NCBI GenBank assembly: GCA_030598065.1
Contig: JAUVQR010000078.1
Coordinates: forward strand, 1-6,899
Source of the DNA: Planctomycetota bacterium
GTDB lineage: Bacteria; Planctomycetota; Brocadiia; Brocadiales; Bathyanammoxibiaceae
Direction of reading: 5' to 3'
DNA length: 6,899 nucleotides
Positions 1 through 4,113 of this stretch are shown here, piece after piece; the first letter of the stretch is position 1; every line of letters begins with the position of its first letter. The translations under genes were made by a program, and so were the position numbers. A model generated the notes under the pieces. The model saw only the letters and a list, made by a program, of their open reading frames with translations. It was not told where the DNA came from and did no database searches.

Positions 1-112
1 CCACCACGTGGTTGTCTTCCCTTGCGGCCTGCACCGCCCGCTGGGCCGCAGCCTTAATCTTCTCGGCATCGGCCACCGAAGAGCCGCCAAATTTTTGTAC
101 AATAAGACCCAT
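1..112 (-). CDS. lysC: Aspartate kinase, N-terminal fragment (cut by window edge)
   Basis: Aspartate kinase phosphorylates L-aspartate with ATP, the first committed step to lysine, threonine, methionine and diaminopimelate. Only the first 37 codons are present, and the gene continues past the left edge. The translation begins MGLIVQKFGGSSVADAEKI. The IVQKFGGSSVAD segment is the conserved N-terminal nucleotide-binding motif of the amino acid kinase family as found in aspartokinases (K-F-G-G-[ST]-S-V). The ATG at 110-112 fits the usual aspartokinase start, one to a few residues before the motif. The ribosome binding site is weak: a GGAAG lies about 12 bases upstream, followed by an A-rich stretch. 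What is seen is the motif and the start. The C-terminal ACT regulatory domains are out of view, so feedback type cannot be judged. Another KFGGTS-family kinase is possible but less likely. Confidence 0.88.
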   Translation of the reverse strand, partial: MGLIVQKFGGSSVADAEKIKAAAQRAVQAAREDNHVV

Positions 113-250
113 TTTTCTTTCACACTTCCAAGGGTAATATGAAGTATCTCTTTGTAGTGCATGACCTTACCTCGTGAAAGACGCGCCAGAGAGGGAACAC
201 TACGCCAAATGATATTTCACGGAACTCAATATACTATCACAAATTAACTT
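113..250 (-). promoter_or_regulatory. Long 5' leader of lysC with interlocking inverted repeats
   Basis: If transcription starts from the promoter proposed at 260-288, lysC has an untranslated leader of about 140 bases. It contains two complementary pairs that interlock. GTAGTG at 154-159 pairs with CACTAC at 198-203 (6 bp), and CGTGAAA at 173-179 pairs with TTTCACG at 215-221 (7 bp). They could form a pseudoknot or be mutually exclusive, as in attenuators and riboswitches. I do not recognise a known lysine, SAM or T-box riboswitch core. Pairs of this length can arise by chance in 140 bases, so the regulatory role is an inference. An ATG at 160-162 with a GAGG seven bases upstream opens a frame that runs out of frame into lysC to the window edge. 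Confidence 0.3.
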
Positions 251-259
251 AGATTTTAA

Positions 260-288
260 ATTTATTTCAAACCAGGGGGGTTTGTCAA
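260..288 (-). promoter_or_regulatory. Probable sigma70-type promoter for lysC
   Basis: Read on the minus strand, a perfect TTGACA (-35) lies at 283-288. It is followed after 17 bases by ATAAAT (260-265), or after 18 bases by TAAATT, as the -10 box, within an AT-rich run. It points towards lysC. The spacer holds a small inverted repeat (CAAACC 268-273, GGTTTG 279-284). The -35 match is exact but the -10 is mediocre. Confidence 0.45.
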
Positions 289-332
289 TAGACTTCGGGG
301 TCAGTAGGGTGTGTCTGGAGCGTCGAGTTAGC

Positions 333-357
333 GGGCGACCCGACGGGTCGCCCCTAC
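333..357 (-). repeat. GTAG-headed palindrome just downstream of proC
   Basis: On the minus strand GTAG (354-357) is followed directly by a perfect 10-bp stem: GGGCGACCCG and CGGGTCGCCC around a single central base (343). It begins 8 bases after the proC stop codon. There is no T-run on either side, so it is a poor intrinsic terminator. A GTAG tetranucleotide next to a GC-rich palindrome is the known layout of REP elements associated with RAYT transposases. Assigning it to that class is an inference. It could also protect the 3' end of the aldehyde dehydrogenase-proC mRNA. Confidence 0.55.
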
Positions 358-365
358 AGCACAGG

Positions 366-1211
366 CTACTTCTTCTTTTTTACGGATTTTTTGCCCAGTG
401 ACCTGGACTTGCGAGTGGCTGCCTCTACGGCCTGAATCAGGCTGGCCCTGAGTCCGCCCTTTTCCAGGGCTGAGAGTCCTTCTATGGTAGTCCCGCCGGG
501 GGAGGTTACTATCTCTTTTATCCGGGCGGTGTTATAGCCCTCTTTCTCGTCTTCATCTAAGACCATCTTGGCGGTGCCCAGCAGTGTCTGTGCGGCAAGT
601 TTTACGGCCGTATCCCTGGGAAGGCCCATCTTAACGCCTCCGTCGGCCAGTGCCTCGATTATCATAGCGGCGTAGGCGGGGCCGCTGCCGCTAAGGCCGG
701 TTACGGCGTCCAGGTGCTTCTCCTCCAGCCGAAACACCTTACCTGCCGAACCAAGGACCTTTCCGGCGGTTTTAACGTCCTTGTCGGTGGCGTTCTTGCC
801 CGCAACGTAGCAGGTGGCCGCCTCGCCCACCAGGCAGGCGGCGTTAGGCATCGCCCGTATCACCCGGCAGCCGTCCTCAAGGCCGGTCTCAAGCGTGGCG
901 GTTGTGACGCCCGCCGCGATAGAGACGACAAGATGTGTCTCAGGCGTCACATCGCCGCGTATCTCTTCAAGCACTCCGGGGACGCCGGACGGCTTTACGG
1001 CAAGGATTATGAGCGATACGTTTGTTGCGAGTTGTTTGTTGTTCTTTGCGACCTTGTCGCCCAGCTCCTTCGCCAGCCCGGAACATCGCTTCGCGTCCAG
1101 GTCACAGATAAAGACGTGCTTCGGTTTGACAAGGCGCGCATTGAGTATGCCCCTGAGAAGCGCCGTGCCCATCTTGCCCACCCCTACCAGTCCGATACCT
1201 TTGTCTAACAT
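366..1211 (-). CDS. proC: Pyrroline-5-carboxylate reductase
   Basis: ProC reduces delta-1-pyrroline-5-carboxylate to L-proline with NAD(P)H, the last step of proline synthesis, in the cytosol. The 281 residues match the family length of about 270-280. The N-terminal Rossmann motif GLVGVGKMGTALLRG lies at 7-21, the AVKP strand end at 71-74, the GLSGSGPAY helix start of the dimerisation domain at 172-180, and the P5CR signature SPGGTTIEGL at 237-246. The usual MPNTP segment reads MPNAAC at 121-126, so the Thr and Pro are replaced. The C-terminus ends in an unusual lysine-rich tail (KKSVKKKK). The ATG at 1209-1211 immediately precedes the Rossmann strand, with a weak GGGG seven bases upstream. 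It starts 28 bases after the aldehyde dehydrogenase stop on the same strand and is probably co-transcribed. Family assignment is secure. Confidence 0.95.
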   Translation of the reverse strand: MLDKGIGLVGVGKMGTALLRGILNARLVKPKHVFICDLDAKRCSGLAKELGDKVAKNNKQLATNVSLIILAVKPSGVPGVLEEIRGDVTPETHLVVSIAAGVTTATLETGLEDGCRVIRAMPNAACLVGEAATCYVAGKNATDKDVKTAGKVLGSAGKVFRLEEKHLDAVTGLSGSGPAYAAMIIEALADGGVKMGLPRDTAVKLAAQTLLGTAKMVLDEDEKEGYNTARIKEIVTSPGGTTIEGLSALEKGGLRASLIQAVEAATRKSRSLGKKSVKKKK

Positions 1212-1239
1212 GTTTAGGCCCCGCAGATCTGTGTAAGCG

Positions 1240-2733
1240 CTATTTTACATCCACCTTCATGCCCTGAGGCATCTTTATCTCTCTCGCGTAGTTTATCGTC
1301 CAGGCCGTACGGTGGGTGACCACGTCTATCAGCGTGCTGGCCGACGGCAGACCCGTACCGCTCTTCTTTACCCCTCCGAAGGGCAGGTGGACCTCCGCCC
1401 CTATTGTGGGCAGATTGACGTACCCAAGTCCGTACTCGCACCTGTCTCGGACCTCCCTGGCCTTTCTGAAGTCCTCGGTGATGACGGAGCACGAAAGCCC
1501 GAAGTCGGTGTCGTTGTAGACCTCTATCGCCTGGTCAAGGTCTTTTACGGGTATGACGGCCACGTGCGGGCCGAAGACCTCTTCCCGGAGCACCCTGCAA
1601 TCATGCCTGTGCGTCATCCTGTAGACGAAGGGAGACAGGTAGTAGCCGTTCTCCAGCTCGCCGTCAGACAGCCTGCGCCCGTCCAGCAGCACGCGCGCCC
1701 CCTCATCCCTGGCAAGCTGGTTGTAGCGCAGTACCTTATTTAGTTGCGCCTCGTTTATCAGGGGGCCTGTGAACACGTCGGGGTCCAACGGATTGCCAAT
1801 GCGTATCATCTGTGACATCTTTACGAATTTCTTCTCAAATTCTTTTAGACGGCTTTTATGCACAATAATGCGGCTCGCGGAGGTGCAGCGCTGGCCGGTT
1901 GTCTTGTATGCGCTTACGACAGCCGCGTTTACCGCCAGGTTCATGTCGGCGTCATCCAGTACGATAATGGCGTTCTTGCCGCCCATCTCGCACGCGCACA
2001 TCTTTTCGGTAGACTCGGCGCATATCTTTTGTACCTGCTGCCCCACCTCCGAAGAACCTGTAAACAGCACGACGGAGACGTCGGGGTGACGCACCAGCAG
2101 CGTCCCACATTTCTCACCACTGCCGTAGACAATGTTTATTACGCCCGGCGGTATACCGGCCTCCTGTATGCATTCTGCCAGCCTGTGCGCCGTGCAAGGC
2201 GACTCCTTTGACGGCTTGAACACCACGGTGTTACCCTCCGCCAACGAGGGCGCTATCATCCATAAGGGTATGGCGAGGGGGAAGTTCCAGGGTGCAATCA
2301 CGGCAACCACCCCCTTTGGCTTCCGCCTCATAAAGGAGTCCTTTTCCGCTATCTCGGACGAGACTACGTCGCCGAACGGCATTCTGGAGGTGCCAAACAC
2401 GTACTGAACCATGTGGATGCCTTCGATGACGTCGGCCATGGCCTCGTTAATGCCCTTGCCCATCTCCCGGGTGATGAGTTCGGCCAGGGGCTCTTTTTTC
2501 CTCTTCAGTATCTGGACCAGTTTGTCAAGATATACCCCCCTGGCGATGCGTGAAAGGGCCCTCCATGAAGGGAAGGCGCCGCGGGCCGCGTCAACGGCGC
2601 TGTTTACCTCGTCTTCACTTGACTGAGGCAAGGTCCCTACCACTTCCCGTATATCGGCAGGGCTTCTCTTTTCCAGCCTCTTACCCTCGTACCCTGCAAA
2701 ATCTCCGTTGATATAGTTCTTGCACTCTATCAC
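1240..2733 (-). CDS. NAD(P)-dependent aldehyde dehydrogenase (ALDH superfamily)
   Basis: This enzyme oxidises an aldehyde to the carboxylic acid with NAD(P)+. At 497 residues it is full length for the superfamily. All key residues are visible: Asn150 in PWNFP (oxyanion hole), Lys173 in VFKPS (cofactor binding), the FTGSSEVG turn at 224-231, Glu249 in EMGGKN (general base), the nucleophile Cys283 in TGQRCTSASR, and Glu385 in EEVFGP. The start is GTG at 2731-2733. An in-frame TGA lies five codons upstream, and GAGGG sits about 9 bases before the GTG. The substrate cannot be fixed from sequence. The GQRCT motif and C-terminal part resemble semialdehyde dehydrogenases (ketoglutarate- or aminoadipate-semialdehyde type). 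From memory they also resemble the uncharacterised Candidatus Kuenenia AldH subfamily. Proximity to proC makes glutamate semialdehyde a candidate substrate, but classical P5C dehydrogenases differ around the active cysteine. Confidence 0.9.
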   Translation of the reverse strand: MIECKNYINGDFAGYEGKRLEKRSPADIREVVGTLPQSSEDEVNSAVDAARGAFPSWRALSRIARGVYLDKLVQILKRKKEPLAELITREMGKGINEAMADVIEGIHMVQYVFGTSRMPFGDVVSSEIAEKDSFMRRKPKGVVAVIAPWNFPLAIPLWMIAPSLAEGNTVVFKPSKESPCTAHRLAECIQEAGIPPGVINIVYGSGEKCGTLLVRHPDVSVVLFTGSSEVGQQVQKICAESTEKMCACEMGGKNAIIVLDDADMNLAVNAAVVSAYKTTGQRCTSASRIIVHKSRLKEFEKKFVKMSQMIRIGNPLDPDVFTGPLINEAQLNKVLRYNQLARDEGARVLLDGRRLSDGELENGYYLSPFVYRMTHRHDCRVLREEVFGPHVAVIPVKDLDQAIEVYNDTDFGLSCSVITEDFRKAREVRDRCEYGLGYVNLPTIGAEVHLPFGGVKKSGTGLPSASTLIDVVTHRTAWTINYAREIKMPQGMKVDVK

Positions 2734-2769
2734 CGGTCTGAACCCTCAGATACAGGTGTGGATTTGGAA

Positions 2770-2799
2770 TTGACCTTGTTCATAACCGGGTTATATCAT
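2770..2799 (+). promoter_or_regulatory. Candidate promoter for tsaB in the divergent gap
   Basis: TTGACC at 2770-2775 resembles a -35 box. TATATC at 2792-2797 (spacer 16) or TATCAT at 2794-2799 (spacer 18) could serve as the -10. It points to tsaB and would give a leader of about 80 bases. The 152-base gap must also hold the aldehyde dehydrogenase promoter. On the minus strand I see -10-like TATGAT and TATAAC, but no convincing -35. Confidence 0.35.
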
Positions 2800-2803
2800 A
2801 TAA
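2782..2803. promoter_or_regulatory. Two overlapping perfect dyads, possible operator
   Basis: ATAACC-G-GGTTAT (2782-2794) and TTATAT-C-ATATAA (2791-2803) are each perfect 6-bp dyads around one base. Their centres are 9 bp apart and they overlap by four bases. They cover the spacer and -10 of the tsaB promoter candidate, in the gap shared with the aldehyde dehydrogenase gene. Dyads of this form are typical of dimeric regulator sites, but AT-rich promoter DNA gives such palindromes by chance, and no regulator gene is nearby. Confidence 0.25.
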
Positions 2804-2885
2804 GAGAAACAAAAGCATCCGGGAAAAATCGGCTTCTCATGTAGTTGCAAAGGACAGGGTTAGTTCCTCGAATGAGAGAGAATTT

Positions 2886-3584
2886 GTGAAGACACTTGGC
2901 ATAGAAACGTCGGGCCTGGTAGGCAGCGTGGCCCTATGTGATGGCTCAGAACTGCTGGCAGAGAGGAGCTTTGAGAAGGGGATGCGTCACGGCAAGGCGC
3001 TTGTGCCTTCACTGGAGGAGATGTTCAGGTCGCTGAGACTTGAGGCCGAAGACGTAGACCTTATAGCGGTAAGCCACGGTCCCGGCTCTTACACGGGACT
3101 CAGGGTGGGCGTTACGTGCGCAAAGGTACTGGCGTATACGCTTGGCAGGCCGCTGGTTGCCGTTTCTACGCTGGACGTGCTGGCGGAAAATGCCCCGCGC
3201 GGCGAGGGGCGGGCTGTCTGCCCGGTGCTTGACGCGAGGAGGGAACAGGTCTATGCGTGCATATACAGGTGTACGGAGGGCCTGTGGCGCAGGGTGTCTC
3301 AGCCTATGGTCGTCTATCCGCAAAAATTGCTGGAGGAATTACCCCGGCCCGCGCTGGTGTTCGGCGACGGCGCGGTTAAATACAGAGAGGTTTTTGGCGT
3401 AAACGGTATAAGTTTTGGGGAAGAAAACATGGCCGTAGCCGGGGCCAGTGTGGTCGCCCGCCTTGGTCAACGGTCCTTTGAAGGGGGAGAGGTTATAGAC
3501 CCGTACCGGCTCCAGCCCCTTTACATGAGGGTCACGGAGGCGGAGGAGAAGTGGAAGGCGCGCAAGAAGCATGGTGAAACTTAA
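2886..3584 (+). CDS. tsaB: tRNA threonylcarbamoyladenosine biosynthesis protein TsaB
   Basis: TsaB is the ASKHA-fold partner of TsaD. With TsaE it forms the cytosolic complex that moves the threonylcarbamoyl group onto A37 of ANN-decoding tRNAs (t6A). TsaB itself is a scaffold rather than the catalyst. The 232 residues match the family. The strand IETSG lies at 6-10, a RHGKALVPSLEEM segment (the TsaB H-x-x-x-L-x-P helix) at 34-46, the hallmark GPGSYTGLRVG at 65-75, VLDARREQVYACIY at 114-127 and PLYMR at 211-215. The TsaD metal-binding His-x-x-x-His motif is absent, as expected for TsaB. The start is GTG at 2886, with purine-rich GAGAGAG a few bases upstream. A five-codon frame (ATG at 2872, stop TGA 2887-2889) ends on this start. 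The gene stands alone, with neither tsaE nor rimI adjoining it. Confidence 0.93.
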   Translation: MKTLGIETSGLVGSVALCDGSELLAERSFEKGMRHGKALVPSLEEMFRSLRLEAEDVDLIAVSHGPGSYTGLRVGVTCAKVLAYTLGRPLVAVSTLDVLAENAPRGEGRAVCPVLDARREQVYACIYRCTEGLWRRVSQPMVVYPQKLLEELPRPALVFGDGAVKYREVFGVNGISFGEENMAVAGASVVARLGQRSFEGGEVIDPYRLQPLYMRVTEAEEKWKARKKHGET

Positions 3585-3590
3585 CGCTAT

Positions 3591-3651
3591 TGTCATTCTG
3601 AGGAAGTGAAACGACCGAAGTCGTGCCGAAGGCAGATTCGCCTCAGGCGAA
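3591..3651. repeat. Intergenic repeat-like sequence with nested small hairpins
   Basis: Seven bases after the tsaB stop begins TGTCATTCTGAGGAAG, which resembles the TGTCATTCTGAG-type dispersed intergenic sequence that I recall from many bacterial genomes. The stretch holds several short inverted repeats: ACGAC-CGAA-GTCGT (3611-3624), GCC-GAA-GGC (3625-3633) and TTCGCC-TCA-GGCGAA (3637-3651). A CTGAGG (3598-3603) is complementary to CCTCAG (3641-3646). There is no coding potential and no T-run. Its dispersal can only be shown on the full genome. Confidence 0.4.
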
Positions 3652-3674
3652 CTTGAGCCTTGCAGCATCCAATT

Positions 3675-3731
3675 ATAGTTGCCCCATTTATGGGGCGTTT
3701 AACAGGGAGGCTCGATAAATCGAGCAGCTAC
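3675..3731. repeat. Inverted pair of REP-like palindromes (REPIN-like)
   Basis: The left unit on the plus strand reads ATAG-TT (3675-3680), then stem GCCCCAT (3681-3687), loop TT and ATGGGGC (3690-3696). The right unit on the minus strand reads GTAG-CT (3731-3726), then GCTCGAT (3725-3719), TT and ATCGAGC (3716-3710). The two units align without gaps. They share TAG, TGC and the central ATTTAT, and their stem differences are compensatory (CCC/GGG against TCG/CGA). Thirteen bases separate them, with the TAG ends facing outwards. This is the arrangement of paired REP units. Assignment to a RAYT-mobilised family is an inference. The left hairpin, followed by GTTT, could also act weakly as a terminator after tsaB. 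Confidence 0.6.
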
Positions 3732-3740
3732 AAGGTGATA

Positions 3741-3781
3741 TTTTGTGTCCGTCCGATGCAGAGATCGGACGCTACACAAAA
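3741..3781. repeat. Long imperfect palindrome with GTAG on the minus strand
   Basis: An outer arm TTTTGTGT (3741-3748) pairs with ACACAAAA (3774-3781). An inner arm CGTCCGAT (3750-3757) pairs with ATCGGACG (3764-3771) around a 6-base loop. Between the arms lie one unpaired base on the left and two on the right. On the minus strand GTAG (3772-3775) adjoins the inner stem, as in the palindrome beside proC. The arms are T-rich on the left and A-rich on the right on both strands, so no U-tract follows the hairpin. It is therefore unlikely to be an ordinary intrinsic terminator for tsaB or for the atp operon, although it lies between their convergent ends. Confidence 0.55.
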
Positions 3782-3837
3782 AATGTTTCTATTAAGAAAA
3801 GGACGTCGAGTAGGTCTTTTTAGAGGTCTTGAGGTAG

Positions 3838-4113
3838 TTAGCCTTCGGATTTCTCCGCAGTTTCCGTCAGCACCACAACGCTATTGTTTCGCACGTCCAT
3901 AAAGCCGCCTTCAAGTTCCAAAGAGACCGTATTGCCGTCCGGCTCTTTTATCGTGAAGGCGCCTTTTCTAAGCCCCGTGAGCAGCGTGGCGTGGTTATGC
4001 AGTATGCCCATAGAGCCTTCCGTCCCTTCCGCTATCACGCTGATGACGTCCCCCTCGTACTGAACACCTGAGGGAGATATCACGTCCAGTCTGAAGGTGT
4101 TCGCGGCCGTCAT
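3838..4113 (-). CDS. atpC: F1Fo ATP synthase epsilon subunit, short form
   Basis: Epsilon joins gamma to the c-ring and completes the central rotor stalk of F1, on the cytoplasmic side of the membrane. The N-terminal beta-sandwich is complete, with LDVISPSGVQYEGDV at 9-23, the family motif GSMGILHNHATLLTGLRKG at 33-51, and an EGGFMDV strand at 68-74. The protein ends at residue 91, whereas typical bacterial epsilons have about 130-140 residues with two C-terminal helices that can inhibit ATP hydrolysis. Those helices are absent, and I find no continuation in another frame downstream. This looks like the natural short form known in some lineages (Chlorobium has one of similar size). The ATG overlaps the atpD stop as ATGA, and a GAGGAG lies 5 bases upstream inside atpD. 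It is the last gene of the operon, facing tsaB. Confidence 0.92.
   Translation of the reverse strand: MTAANTFRLDVISPSGVQYEGDVISVIAEGTEGSMGILHNHATLLTGLRKGAFTIKEPDGNTVSLELEGGFMDVRNNSVVVLTETAEKSEG

Noticed and set aside
113..250. Lysine riboswitch or T-box ahead of lysC
   Set aside because: I could not find the conserved core sequences of either class. A covariance-model scan would be decisive.
333..353. Intrinsic terminator for proC
   Set aside because: The stem is strong, but no U-tract follows it on the minus strand.
714..1236. Two plus-strand frames opposite proC
   Set aside because: They are antisense to a complete and well conserved ProC, with no motif.
1214..1492. Minus-strand frame overlapping the 3' end of the aldehyde dehydrogenase
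   Set aside because: It is the same strand in a shifted frame within a conserved gene. The aldehyde dehydrogenase reads through intact, so it is neither a separate gene nor evidence of a frameshift.
3681..3699. Intrinsic terminator for tsaB
   Set aside because: The hairpin is followed by only three T residues, and the unit matches the inverted copy at 3710-3731, so a repeat explains it better.
3675..3781. CRISPR array in the palindrome-rich gap
   Set aside because: The units differ in sequence, alternate in orientation and lack regular spacers. No cas gene is present.
3700..3840. Frameshifted C-terminal domain of epsilon beyond the stop
   Set aside because: Minus-strand translations past 3838 give no alanine/arginine-rich helix typical of the epsilon tail, and the region is made of repeats.
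3660..3902. Small plus-strand open frame of 80 codons in the tsaB-atpC gap
   Set aside because: It runs through the palindromes and into atpC antisense, has no ribosome site and shows no family resemblance.
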